Origin: Saccharomonospora viridis DSM 43017
GTDB lineage: Bacteria; Actinomycetota; Actinomycetes; Mycobacteriales; Pseudonocardiaceae
Reading direction: 5' to 3'
Length of the DNA: 64,000 bases
NCBI RefSeq assembly: GCF_000023865.1
Contig: NC_013159.1
Coordinates: forward strand, 2,258,001-2,322,000
Numbering within the stretch: position 1 is the first letter of the stretch; every line of letters starts with the position of its first letter. The notes under the pieces are model-generated. The model saw only the letters and a program-made list of their open reading frames with translations, was not told the origin of the DNA and ran no database searches. Shown piece by piece: positions 36,445-45,558 of the stretch. Position numbers and translations under genes: made by a program.

Positions 36445-38160
36445 ATGGCATCTGTCGCACTGTCTCCCGCGGCCCGCACCCAGGCGCTAGAGAACATGGC
36501 ACGCGAGGAGCTCGACGTACTCGTCATCGGTGGTGGCGTCGTGGGGAGTGGAGCCGCCCTCGACGCCGTCACCCGCGGTCTGCGCGTCGGCCTCATCGAG
36601 GCCCAGGACTTCGCGGCCGGGACGTCGAGTCGCAGCTCCAAACTCATCCACGGCGGCCTTCGCTACCTGGGGATGCTGGACTTCCGACTCGTCGCCGAGG
36701 CTCTTCGGGAACGTGGACTGCTCATCCAGAAGCTCGCGCCTCACCTGATCCGGCCGGTACCGTTCATCTACCCACTCAAACACCGCGTGTGGGAACGGTT
36801 CTACGCCGATTCCGGCGTCGCGCTGTACGACACGCTCGGCATGCTCACCGGACAGTCCCGAGGCGTACCGCGCCACCGGCACCTGACCCGGCGTGGTGCC
36901 CGCGCGATCGCGCCGTCGCTCCGCGAGGACGCCCTGGTCGGCGCTCTGCAGTACTACGACGCCCAGGTCGACGACGCTCGTCACACCCTGTTCGTCGCCC
37001 GCACCGCCGCCGCTTACGGGGCCCACGTGGCCAACCGCGCCCGTGTCGTCGGATTCCTCAAAGAGGCCGGACGGGTCATCGGGGCCGAGGTCTCCGGCAT
37101 GGAGACCGGAGAACGCATCCGCATCCGAGCGAAGCGGGTCGTCAACGCCACCGGGGTGTGGACCGAGGAGACCCTGGGCTTGTCCGGTGAGCGCGGTGGA
37201 CGTCGGGTGCGCGCGTCGAAGGGCATCCACCTGGTGGTGCCCCGGGATCGCATCCGCTCGGACTCCGGGCTCATCCTGCGCACCGAGAAGTCCGTGTTGT
37301 TCGTCATCCCCTGGGGAAGGCAATGGATCATCGGCACCACCGACACCGACTGGGAGCTCGGCAAGGACCATCCCGTCGCGTCGAAGGCGGACATCGACTA
37401 TCTGCTGGACCGGGTCAACGCCGTACTCGAGGACCCGCTCACCCATGAGGACATCCAGAGTGTCTACGCCGGGCTGCGGCCGCTTCTGGCCTCCGGCCCG
37501 GGTCCGACGGCGAAACTCTCCCGCGAGCATGCCGTCGAGTCCCCCGTGCCGGGCCTGGTGGTGATCACGGGAGGCAAGTACACGACTTACCGGGTCATGG
37601 CCAAGGACGCCATCGACGCCGCCGTCACGGGACTGGGCAGGAAGGTTCCGCCCTCGTGCACCAAGGACGTCCCGCTGCTCGGCGCGGAGGGCTGGCGGGC
37701 CCTGCAAAACTCCGTGCCCAGCCTCGCCGAGCAGTCCGGACTCAGTCCGACTCGCGTGGAAAGCCTCCTGGGCCGCTACGGATCCCTCGTCCACGAAATT
37801 CTCGACCTGATCCGCCAAGACCGTTCGCTCGGTGAACCACTCACCTCGGCACCGGCTCACTTACGTGCCGAGATCGTCTACGCGGCGAGCCACGAAGGGG
37901 CCAGGCACCTCGACGACGTCCTCACCCGCCGGACACGCATCGGTATCGAAACCTCCGACCGCGGTCTCGACGTCGCTGAGGAGGCCGCCTCCCTCATCGG
38001 GCCCCTCCTCGGTTGGAGTGCCGAGCAACGTGCGAGCGAAGTCGAAGCCTATCGCGGTCGGATCGCCGCTGAGCGGGAGAGTCAGACCATGCCCGACGAC
38101 GTCACGGCCCATGCGGTCCAGCTCGGTGCGCTCCCGCTCGCCGTCCAGTCGTCGAATTAG
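36445..38160 (+). CDS. glpD: Aerobic glycerol-3-phosphate dehydrogenase
   Basis: Membrane-associated flavoenzyme that oxidises glycerol 3-phosphate to dihydroxyacetone phosphate. Start is ATG 36445 after AAGAGGAA. FAD motif 'VLVIGGGVVGSGAALDAV', family motif 'SSRSSKLIHGGLRYL', 'VIPWGRQWIIGTTDTDW' and the C-terminal helical DAO_C domain (after ~400) are all present. Length 571 is normal. No glpF or glpK adjoins it; the neighbour upstream is the broken dehydrogenase, with which it may share a promoter. Confidence 0.94.
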   Translation: MASVALSPAARTQALENMAREELDVLVIGGGVVGSGAALDAVTRGLRVGLIEAQDFAAGTSSRSSKLIHGGLRYLGMLDFRLVAEALRERGLLIQKLAPHLIRPVPFIYPLKHRVWERFYADSGVALYDTLGMLTGQSRGVPRHRHLTRRGARAIAPSLREDALVGALQYYDAQVDDARHTLFVARTAAAYGAHVANRARVVGFLKEAGRVIGAEVSGMETGERIRIRAKRVVNATGVWTEETLGLSGERGGRRVRASKGIHLVVPRDRIRSDSGLILRTEKSVLFVIPWGRQWIIGTTDTDWELGKDHPVASKADIDYLLDRVNAVLEDPLTHEDIQSVYAGLRPLLASGPGPTAKLSREHAVESPVPGLVVITGGKYTTYRVMAKDAIDAAVTGLGRKVPPSCTKDVPLLGAEGWRALQNSVPSLAEQSGLSPTRVESLLGRYGSLVHEILDLIRQDRSLGEPLTSAPAHLRAEIVYAASHEGARHLDDVLTRRTRIGIETSDRGLDVAEEAASLIGPLLGWSAEQRASEVEAYRGRIAAERESQTMPDDVTAHAVQLGALPLAVQSSN

Positions 38161-38624
38161 TGGGCATGCCTCGGTGACCGCGCCTGGCGTGGGAGCACGG
38201 GCATACGTCCGCGCTCATCGGCTTATGAACCGGTTGTTCGTCGTTTGGCGACGTCCGCGGCCGCGGACGACCCGCACGGGGTCCCGCGGTCGCGGCGTTG
38301 CTGTCGACGGTGGTGTCCTCCTGCCGCACCGGTCGTTGCGAACCCGGTGTTCTCAAGGCCGTCTCGCCGCTCGGGTTCTCGTCGGACCGCATGGTCCCGA
38401 CCGGACGTCAGGGATGAGGTCGGGCAACCGAGCGGTCGTCGAAGTGACGCCCACCACGCGGCCACATGCGAGACCGTGCCGGACGGCCGCCTCCCTGCGA
38501 AGCGACCGGCTTGTCGCCCTGGCCTGGAGAACACCCGTTCCGGGCTTGCCGCCCCCTCTCCTGCCAACCATTCTGAGAAAACGGCTACAGCGTCGTGGCT
38601 TCAGCATGTGGCGGAGGTGGAATC
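38161..38624. other. Intergenic region, no gene recognised
   Basis: About 460 bases between glpD and the IclR-type gene. Open frames on either strand are Arg/Pro-rich and lack family motifs. The IclR promoter should lie in the right half. Confidence 0.35.
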
Positions 38625-39368
38625 GTGGCCAGCCGACCCACGCTCATCGGATCAGTCCAACGCGCCCTCCACCTGCTGGACGCGGTGGGCGCGAACGATC
38701 GACCCGTGCCGGCGAAACTCCTCGCCCGTCAGGTGGGGCTCCCCCTTCCCACGACCTACCACTTGCTGCGCACCCTCGTTCACGAGGGTTATCTGCGCAA
38801 ACTCGAAGACGGCTACGTCCTCGGTGACCACGTCAGCTCGCTGTGCCGACACACCGCCACACAGCGGCTTTTGACACGGACCCGACCGGTGCTGCGGGCT
38901 CTGCGGGACGAACTCCGCGGCGCGGCGTACCTGTCGCTGTATTCCGACGGCGAGATCCGGCTCGTCGACGTCGTGGACGGGCCCGCCACCCCGTCCGCCG
39001 ACCTGTGGGTGGGCGTGCACGAAGCCGGTCACGCGACCGCCTTCGGCAAGTGCATCCTGTCCACCCTCCCGCCCGGCGAGCGCAAGGACTACCTGGCCCG
39101 GCACAAGCTCGCCGACCTGACCCCCCACACCATCACCGACACCCGCGTCCTGGAACAGCGTCTGGCCCAGGGCGGGGACGTGTTCGACGACCGCGAGGAG
39201 TACTTGGTCGGCACGGCGTGTCTCGGCAGCGTCGTCCGCGGGCCGGGTGTCGTCGGCGCCGTCGCGATCTCGGTGCCCGCACACCGTTACGCCGCGGTCA
39301 AGACGTATCAGACGGCCGTTCGTCGGGCCGCGTGTCGGATCGCCCGTGCCGTGACGCTGACGCCCTGA
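38625..39368 (+). CDS. IclR-family transcriptional regulator
   Basis: Start is GTG 38625 with a strong GGAGG seven bases upstream; a GTG at 38595 is less likely. The N-terminal winged helix ('VQRALHLLDAVGANDRPVP' and 'LPLPTTYHLLRTLVHEGYL') is followed by the effector-binding IclR domain ('ATAFGKCILSTLPPGERK', 'EEYLVGTACLGSVVRG', 'VGAVAISVPAHRY'). It lies 125 bases upstream of acoA in the same direction, so it is the probable regulator of the acoAB-lipoyl operon. Confidence 0.92.
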   Translation: MASRPTLIGSVQRALHLLDAVGANDRPVPAKLLARQVGLPLPTTYHLLRTLVHEGYLRKLEDGYVLGDHVSSLCRHTATQRLLTRTRPVLRALRDELRGAAYLSLYSDGEIRLVDVVDGPATPSADLWVGVHEAGHATAFGKCILSTLPPGERKDYLARHKLADLTPHTITDTRVLEQRLAQGGDVFDDREEYLVGTACLGSVVRGPGVVGAVAISVPAHRYAAVKTYQTAVRRAACRIARAVTLTP

Positions 39369-39493
39369 GCGCCATCCCTTGTTCGTGGCACCCGGTATCA
39401 CCATCTGAAATCGGCGTCGTTGTGGGCCCTGTCCGGAGAGACAACAGTGATTTCCGAAGGACTTCCGAAGACTCTCCGGACCCGGGAGGGCGC

Positions 39494-40468
39494 ATGGACA
39501 CAGCGACGAGGCTGGAGCTTTACCGCACCATGGTGCTCATCCGCACCTTCGAGGAAGCGATCCTGCGGGAGTACCACGCCGACAAGAAACCCGTGTTCGA
39601 CATCGGGGCTGGTGCCATCCCCGGCGAAATGCACCTGTCCGCCGGACAGGAACCCGTCGCGGCGGGGGTGTGCGCGCACCTGACCGTCGACGACGCCGTC
39701 ACCGCCGCCCACCGTCCGCACCACTTCGCCATCGCCCACGGAGTCGATCTGGAGAGGATGACGGCCGAGATCTTCGGCAGGGTGGACGGGCTCGGCAAGG
39801 GCCGCGGCGGGCACATGCACCTGTTCGACCCGGATACGCACTTCTCCTGCTCCGGCATCATCGCGGAGGGCTATCCCCCCGCGCTCGGCCAGGCACTGGC
39901 GTTCCAACGGCGGGGGACCGACCGGATCGCGGTGGCCGTCGCGGGAGAAGGCGCGGCCAACCAGGGTGCCTTCCACGAGTCACTCAACTTGGCGGCACTG
40001 TGGAAACTGCCCGTGGTCTTCGTCATCGAGGACAACGACTGGGGGATCTCCGTACCCCGCAGCGCATCCACGTGTGTCACGTCGAACGCCGTTCGCGCCG
40101 CCGGCTACGGCATCCCCGGCAAGCGGGTGGAGGACAACTCCGTCGAGGCCGTGTACGAGGTGGCCGGCGAAGCGGTCGCCCGGGCGCGTGCGGGTGAGGG
40201 GCCGAGTCTCATCGAGGTGCACACACTACGCCTGTGGGGCCACTTCGAGGGTGACGCCCAGGCCTATCGGTCTGATTTGGAAGGTTTGCCGGGGCGTGAT
40301 CCGTTGCCCACCTACGAGCGCGAACTGCGCACGGCCGGCGTACTCGACGACGACGCGGTGAAGTCCGTGGCGGCCGAGGCGAGCGAACGGGTGGAGGCCG
40401 CGATCGCCTTCGCCAAGCGAAGCCCGGAACCCAGCCCGGAATCGGCACTCGAGCACGTTTTCGCCTGA
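39494..40468 (+). CDS. acoA: Acetoin dehydrogenase-type E1 alpha subunit (TPP-dependent)
   Basis: TPP-dependent 2-oxo acid/acetoin dehydrogenase alpha subunit. Start is ATG 39494 after GGGAGGG. TPP motif 'GEGAANQGAFHESLNLAALW' with the downstream 'VIEDNDWGISVP', plus 'GGHMHLFDPDTHFSCSGIIAEG', fit the AcoA branch rather than pyruvate dehydrogenase PdhA. It is 324 residues and 15 bases from the beta subunit. The actual substrate may be acetoin or another diketone/2-oxo acid. Confidence 0.88.
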   Translation: MDTATRLELYRTMVLIRTFEEAILREYHADKKPVFDIGAGAIPGEMHLSAGQEPVAAGVCAHLTVDDAVTAAHRPHHFAIAHGVDLERMTAEIFGRVDGLGKGRGGHMHLFDPDTHFSCSGIIAEGYPPALGQALAFQRRGTDRIAVAVAGEGAANQGAFHESLNLAALWKLPVVFVIEDNDWGISVPRSASTCVTSNAVRAAGYGIPGKRVEDNSVEAVYEVAGEAVARARAGEGPSLIEVHTLRLWGHFEGDAQAYRSDLEGLPGRDPLPTYERELRTAGVLDDDAVKSVAAEASERVEAAIAFAKRSPEPSPESALEHVFA

Positions 40469-40483
40469 ACCCGAGGAGGAGCA

Positions 40484-41530
40484 ATGTCGCTCACCGACAG
40501 TCCCGCACCGTCGACCACGCCGACGGGCCGCAAACTGAGCACCGCCAAGGCGATGGTCGAGGGCATCGCCATGGAGATGGAACGCGACGAGGACGTCTTC
40601 GTTCTGGGCGAGGACGTGGGAGCCTACGGCGGTATCTTCAGTTCCACCACGGGTCTGCTCGACCGGTTCGGGCCCCACCGCGTCATGGACACGCCCATTT
40701 CCGAGACCGCGTTCATCGGCACGGCCATCGGAGCGGCCGTGGAAGGCATGCGACCGATCGTCGAACTGATGTTCGTCGACTTCTTCGGCGTGTGCATGGA
40801 CCAGATCTACAACCACATGGCCAAGATCCACTTCGAGTCCGGTGGCAACGTGAAGGTCCCCATGGTGCTGATGACGGCCGTCGGTGGTGGATACTCCGAC
40901 GGAGCGCAGCACTCGCAATGCCTGTGGGGCACGTTCGCGCACCTGCCGGGGATGAAGGTGGTGGTACCGAGCAATCCGGCGGATGCGAAGGGTTTGATGA
41001 TCTCCGCGATCCGGGACGACAACCCGGTGGTGTACATGTTCCACAAGGGGATCATGGGACTGCCGTGGATGGCGAAGAACCGGCGTGCGGTCGGTCCGGT
41101 TCCGGAGGGGGACTACGAGGTACCGATCGGGAAGGCCAGCATCGCGCGTCCGGGAACGGACGTCACCATCGTGACGCTGTCGTTGTCGGTGCATCACGCC
41201 CTGGACGTGGCCGAGAAACTCGCCGTCGAGGGCATCGACTGTGAAGTCATCGACCTCCGCAGTCTTGTCCCGCTGGACACCGAGACCGTGCTGGAGTCGG
41301 TCGGCCGTACCGGAAGGCTCCTCGTCGTGGACGAGGACTACCTGTCGTTCGGACTCTCCGGGGAGATCGTCGCGCGGGTCGCCGAAGTGGACCCCGGTCT
41401 CCTGCGTGCACCGGCATGCCGGGTCGCCGTGCCCGATGTGCCGATCCCTTACGCCCGCTGCCTCGAGTACGCCGTTCTGCCCACCACCGACCGGATCACC
41501 GAGGCCGTGCTCGGCCTGATGGAACGATGA
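40484..41530 (+). CDS. acoB: Acetoin dehydrogenase-type E1 beta subunit
   Basis: Transketolase-like beta subunit, 348 residues, ATG after GAGGAGGAGC. Motifs include 'VFVLGEDVGAYGGIF', 'DTPISETAFIGTAIGAAVEG', 'GGGYSDGAQHSQ' and the C-terminal 'LLVVDEDYLSFGLSGEI'. It pairs with AcoA to form the E1 heterotetramer. The TGA stop overlaps the ATG of the lipoyl-protein gene, implying tight coupling of E1 and carrier. Confidence 0.9.
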   Translation: MSLTDSPAPSTTPTGRKLSTAKAMVEGIAMEMERDEDVFVLGEDVGAYGGIFSSTTGLLDRFGPHRVMDTPISETAFIGTAIGAAVEGMRPIVELMFVDFFGVCMDQIYNHMAKIHFESGGNVKVPMVLMTAVGGGYSDGAQHSQCLWGTFAHLPGMKVVVPSNPADAKGLMISAIRDDNPVVYMFHKGIMGLPWMAKNRRAVGPVPEGDYEVPIGKASIARPGTDVTIVTLSLSVHHALDVAEKLAVEGIDCEVIDLRSLVPLDTETVLESVGRTGRLLVVDEDYLSFGLSGEIVARVAEVDPGLLRAPACRVAVPDVPIPYARCLEYAVLPTTDRITEAVLGLMER

Positions 41531-41760
41531 CCGAGATCCCGTTCCCCGTCGTGTCGGCGAAGGAGCCCGAGGCGGAAGGTGTGCTGGCGACCTGGTTCGC
41601 CGAGGACGGCCAGCGGGTCTCCAGTGGTGAGCTGATCGCGGAGGTCGCCGTCGACAAGGTGGATGTCGAGGTCCCCGCACCGGCCTCCGGCGTGCTGCGG
41701 TTGCTCGTCGCAGAAGGCGACGTGGTCAAGCAAGGCACTCCGATCGCCCGGTTGGAGTGA
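41527..41760 (+). CDS. Stand-alone lipoyl-domain carrier protein, 77 aa
   Basis: Start is ATG 41527, overlapping acoB as ATGA. The whole protein is one biotinyl/lipoyl domain: 'EGVLATWFAEDGQRVSSGE', the lipoylation lysine at residue 44 in 'AVDKVDVEVPAPASGVL', and the closing 'LLVAEGDVVKQGTPIARLE'. There is no peripheral-subunit-binding or acyltransferase domain and the frame ends at a clean stop with a terminator, so it is not an obviously truncated E2. E1 would reductively acylate this carrier. No E2 core or E3 is nearby. Confidence 0.88.
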   Translation: MTEIPFPVVSAKEPEAEGVLATWFAEDGQRVSSGELIAEVAVDKVDVEVPAPASGVLRLLVAEGDVVKQGTPIARLE

Positions 41761-41766
41761 GATTGT

Positions 41767-41793
41767 GCCGCCGGGTGGTGGCCATCCGGCGGC
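41767..41793 (+). terminator. Terminator after the aco operon
   Basis: Eight-bp GC stem (41767-41774 and 41786-41793), eleven-base loop, followed by TTCTC, six bases after the lipoyl gene. Confidence 0.55.
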
Positions 41794-41931
41794 TTCTCAC
41801 TTCGGCACCCACACCGGGACGCGGCGTTGCCGTCCACACGAGGTGGGCTGCTGCTGCGCGCCGAACCGCAGGGCGCGGACGATCCGGTGACACCTGTCGG
41901 TTCACCGCATCGCCGTGCGCCGACGGGACGG

Positions 41932-42291
41932 TTACACGAGAACGGTCACCAACAGTGTCGCAATGGACAAGGCCAGCATGCCAAGACAGTTGATCCAGAA
42001 TTCGCTTTTGAGGAATTTCGCCCTGATGTGCGCGTAAGCCGCGGCGACGAAGTAGGCGATCACGCCGACATTGGCGGCGATACCGACACCGGCGACGAAG
42101 AGACCGACGATCAAGCCGGCGGCGGCGATGAGCTTGATGTAGATCAGTGCCCACCACCAGTCTCGGGGGAAATTGACACCGTCAAGACATCTTTGAATGA
42201 ATCGTGGCGGCTTGACGGACATGACGGCATCACCGAAGAGGACGACCGCCAAGACGATGGAAGGCCACTGGGGAACCGATTCGACGACCAT
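41932..42291 (-). CDS. DoxX-like membrane protein
   Basis: 119 residues with four hydrophobic segments and the DoxX_2 pattern ('FIQRCLDGVNFPRDWWWALI', 'KLIAAAGLIVGLF', 'VGVIAYFVAAAYAHIRAK'). Such proteins are small integral membrane proteins of uncertain function, some linked to quinone or redox metabolism. Monocistronic, facing away from the formamidase gene. Confidence 0.8.
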   Translation of the reverse strand: MVVESVPQWPSIVLAVVLFGDAVMSVKPPRFIQRCLDGVNFPRDWWWALIYIKLIAAAGLIVGLFVAGVGIAANVGVIAYFVAAAYAHIRAKFLKSEFWINCLGMLALSIATLLVTVLV

Positions 42292-43040
42292 ATCTCCTCC
42301 GAATCGCTGAGATCGACTCAGTGAATTGACATATCTCTCAATAGAAAACGCCGCACGAGAATTTATCCGCTACCCAGAAGAAAACACACCACACTCCCGA
42401 AAACAGCGTTGTCCCCAACGGCGACCGATCTTTTTCCAGCGAAAGCTATCACAGACGATCTTCAGCGAGATCCGGGTTCCACCCACACCCGAGACGGCCT
42501 CACCCCAGCCGCTCGGGCGCCGGACCCGACGAGGGAGCCCACCCGCGGCGACGCCCCACCCAGGCGGACATCCCCGCGAACAACACTCACCTCCACACCT
42601 CCACCGAACACTCCCTACAGCCCAGGGAAGCGGGAAAGTCGACAACGGAATCCCGTCGTCGCCGTCGAGGCCATGCCCGCCTCCCCCTGCGGACGCGACC
42701 GCACGACCGGGGAGCCACTAGATCAACTCACTTTCCCGCAAAGCAACGGAAGCTCATGCTTTTCACTCGAAAAGGTGACTTCTTCACGAGTCGTAGTCGC
42801 CACCTTGGTACAAGAAGGACATAACCGCCGGGCCCTACCTCCGAAAGAAGTCATGGGAATTTCCCTCTCGATCACTCACACCGTCGCATCGGACCCCCTC
42901 CCTTGACTTACTTTCCGACAAAAGCAAGCATTGATCTCCAGACGGTCTCCACTACGTGATCCCGAAATTCCAGCCGAGTTCCAGACCCTGAGTCGGGTTA
43001 CAGACCGCTCCTCCAGGAGCCCGGTAGTTCAGGAGGCACA
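42292..43040. other. Intergenic region between divergent genes
   Basis: About 750 bases without a recognised gene. It has lower GC than coding neighbours in places (42720-42960). TTGACT at 42903-42908 could be a -35 element for the formamidase gene; no convincing -10 was found. Confidence 0.4.
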
Positions 43041-44246
43041 TTGACCGGCCAAGACATCGATTTCACGAAGTCCGGAGTGTCACGTTTTCCGAATCGCGAC
43101 CTGGGGGTGCCTCGGTTCAAGTGCGAAGTGGGCGTACCACTCGCCCAGCAGAAGGAATTAGGGCACAACCGATTCCATCCGGACATTCCTCCGTTGTTCG
43201 AATGCGACCCCGGGGACGAAGTGATACTGGAGACCCCCGGCTACGACGACTATCAGCTCCGCGATCAGGACGACGACAGTGATCTCAATTTCGATCTCAC
43301 CCGCACCCACCCGCTCGCCGGTCCGATCCGAATACGCGGCGCGGAACCCGGCGACCTGCTCGTCGTCGAGTTGCTGGACATCCAGCCCCTGAGTGGCATC
43401 GGCTACTCCAACATCCTCCCCGGGATGGGAGGGCCACTGAAGGACTGGTTCCCGAACGGGTTCAAGACGGTGTGGGACCTGCACGGCATCTACGCGACGT
43501 CCCGACAGGTCCCGGGAGTACGCATCCCCGCCATCAGCCACCCGGGCATCCTCGCCGTCGCGCCGTCGCACGAGTTGCTGGAGCAGTGGAACCGCCGTGA
43601 GGACCCATTGATCGAAACAGGCGAGGCCGGTCCCCGCGCCGAAGCCACCGACACCGCGGTGCTGCGCACCCTGGAAGGGGAGGAATGGGCTCGGGTCGCG
43701 GCGAAGGCGGCTCGCACCATTCCACCGCGGGAGAACGGCGGGAACATGGATATCAAGAACATGTCCCGTGGTTCCAAGGTCTATCTCCCCGTGTTCGTCG
43801 AAGGCGCTCTCTTCTCCTGCGGCGACCTGCACTTCGCCGAAGGCGACGGGGAGATCACCTGGAACGCAATCGAGATGGACGGTGCGACATGGGTCAAGTT
43901 CGACCTGATCAAGGGTGGGATGGCCAGGTACGGCATCCGGAACCCGGCATTCCGTCCTTCACCGGTCGATCCGAACTTCGGCACCCGGTACATCAGCTTC
44001 GTCGGCTACAGCGCCCGCGGCGACGAGCAGCGGTACCTCGACGCGACGATGGCGGCGGTCGACGCCGTCGAACAGGCGATCGACTACCTCACCAAGTTCG
44101 GCTACACACCCGAGCAGGCCTACACGATCATCAGTGTGGCGCCCTGTGAGATGCACGTCGGCGGGATCGTCGACATCCCCAACGCCGCGGTCACGCTGAG
44201 CATCCCGGTGGACATCTTCGACCAGGACATCCTGCCGACCGCTTAG
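43041..44246 (+). CDS. fmdA: Formamidase/acetamidase (FmdA/AmdA family)
   Basis: Hydrolyses short aliphatic amides to acid and ammonia. The TTG start is preceded by AGGAGG at six bases. Family motifs: 'GDEVILETPGYDDYQ', 'THPLAGPIRIRGAEPGDLL', 'NGGNMDIKNMSRGSKVYLPV', 'GALFSCGDLHFAEGDGEI' and 'APCEMHVGGIVDIPNAAVTL'. At 401 residues it is the full length of the formamidase type. Monocistronic with a strong terminator. No amide transporter or regulator is adjacent. Confidence 0.93.
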   Translation: MTGQDIDFTKSGVSRFPNRDLGVPRFKCEVGVPLAQQKELGHNRFHPDIPPLFECDPGDEVILETPGYDDYQLRDQDDDSDLNFDLTRTHPLAGPIRIRGAEPGDLLVVELLDIQPLSGIGYSNILPGMGGPLKDWFPNGFKTVWDLHGIYATSRQVPGVRIPAISHPGILAVAPSHELLEQWNRREDPLIETGEAGPRAEATDTAVLRTLEGEEWARVAAKAARTIPPRENGGNMDIKNMSRGSKVYLPVFVEGALFSCGDLHFAEGDGEITWNAIEMDGATWVKFDLIKGGMARYGIRNPAFRPSPVDPNFGTRYISFVGYSARGDEQRYLDATMAAVDAVEQAIDYLTKFGYTPEQAYTIISVAPCEMHVGGIVDIPNAAVTLSIPVDIFDQDILPTA

Positions 44247-44308
44247 CGACCGCCCATATCGGACATATGAGATGACGACGTCCTGCGTGGAGGCGTGACG
44301 GGAACCGG

Positions 44309-44346
44309 GGGCGCCTGCGTGCTCAATGCACGCAGGCGCCCTTTTT
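44309..44346 (+). terminator. Strong intrinsic terminator after fmdA
   Basis: Fourteen-bp perfect stem (44309-44322 and 44328-44341), five-base loop, then TTTTT at 44342-44346. The clearest canonical terminator in the window. Confidence 0.9.
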
Positions 44347-44475
44347 AGGTGACAGGAGTCAGTCCGCGAGCCGTTTCCGGAAGTCTGAGGGCGAGATCGC
44401 CCTCGACTCGGTTCGTCAAGGGGTCCTTGTAGGGTCACGCCACAGTGAGAAACGTCGGTGTAGAAGGATTCCCCG

Positions 44476-45438
44476 ATGTCCTTGCCCCAGCACTTTCCGC
44501 ACGAACGAGAAGAAGAACCGGAGGGCACGGAGGCGTCCTCCCCGGCCCCTGACGCGTTCTCGGGTTCCTTGCACGAGGCGATCCTCAACGAGGCCCCCGT
44601 GACCACGTTGGAGGAGCTCCTCGCGGCGGGAGCCGAGGTCGACGCCGTCGACTCGTTGGGCGAGACACCACTGTGGCTGGCGGTGACCCTGGGAGCCCGT
44701 GACGCCGTGGAGGTGTTGCTTCGCGCTGGAGCAGACCCGTGGGCCCCGACGGTGGCCGGCCGCTCTCCTGGCGAGTACGCGCTGGAAGGGCCGTTGGCCG
44801 ACCTGTTCCGGGACCTACCCGGCGCTCCACTGCCCGGCGAAGCCGAGCGACGAACACGCCGACACGCCGACGTCCTGTTGTCCTCGTACCGGTGGATCGA
44901 CGACTTGATCGTGCGCCCGGAGGACATCACGGTCGTGGGCGGCGTGACCGAGGAACACGTCATCCAGCGGCTCGGCGCCGAGCCGGACCGCTGTCCGACG
45001 ACCATGAGCCCGCTTTCCTGGTTCGACGACGAACCGACACTCGAAGATCTGGAGAACGGCCACCCGGAGACCTTCGACCTCTACCTCGGCGCTCAGGAAG
45101 GCGGGGTCTGTCTACTGGGGCAGAAAGCCACGACATCACGGGTGTGCCGTCTTCTGTCCGAGGGCACGCGGTTGGCCGCGGCCGTCTTCATCGAGGTCAA
45201 GGCCATCTGTTCTCTGGAGTGTTGGGTCGACGGCGTTCGGAACCATCGAGTGGATCCCATGGAGACCCCACCCGAGGACCTCGATGCCGCGTGGACATAC
45301 CGCTTCGGCGACCACGCCCATCCCTCGTCGTACGAGGCGAGGGCCCTCGCGTTCATGACCGAGTTCACGGGCGTGGAGATCGACGCCGACTGGCTGCGCA
45401 AAGGCAGAATGCGCGGCGTCAACATCCCCGGAGCCTGA
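44476..45438 (+). CDS. Ankyrin-repeat protein with C-terminal DUF6461-like domain, 320 aa
   Basis: Residues ~30-115 contain two to three ankyrin repeats ('LEELLAAGAEVDAVDSLGET' followed by 'PLWLAVTLGARDAVEVLLR'). Residues ~135-310 form a globular domain ('YRWIDDLIVRPEDITVVGG', 'CLLGQKATTSRVCRLLSEG' and 'AAAVFIEVKAICSLECWVDG') that resembles DUF6461 proteins of actinomycetes. No signal peptide or membrane segment. Ankyrin-DUF6461 fusions have been linked to immunity-type proteins, but a toxin partner is not seen here. The assignment of the second domain is tentative. Confidence 0.6.
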   Translation: MSLPQHFPHEREEEPEGTEASSPAPDAFSGSLHEAILNEAPVTTLEELLAAGAEVDAVDSLGETPLWLAVTLGARDAVEVLLRAGADPWAPTVAGRSPGEYALEGPLADLFRDLPGAPLPGEAERRTRRHADVLLSSYRWIDDLIVRPEDITVVGGVTEEHVIQRLGAEPDRCPTTMSPLSWFDDEPTLEDLENGHPETFDLYLGAQEGGVCLLGQKATTSRVCRLLSEGTRLAAAVFIEVKAICSLECWVDGVRNHRVDPMETPPEDLDAAWTYRFGDHAHPSSYEARALAFMTEFTGVEIDADWLRKGRMRGVNIPGA

Positions 45439-45558
45439 CCCGACCGGGACACGGACCGATCCGATGCGGAGCACGCGGGTTTGCCGATACCCGCTCCCGT
45501 GCTTTTCACCGCACTGCCGTCCCCGAACCCGACAGCCACAGACCGGACTCCCACCCGC

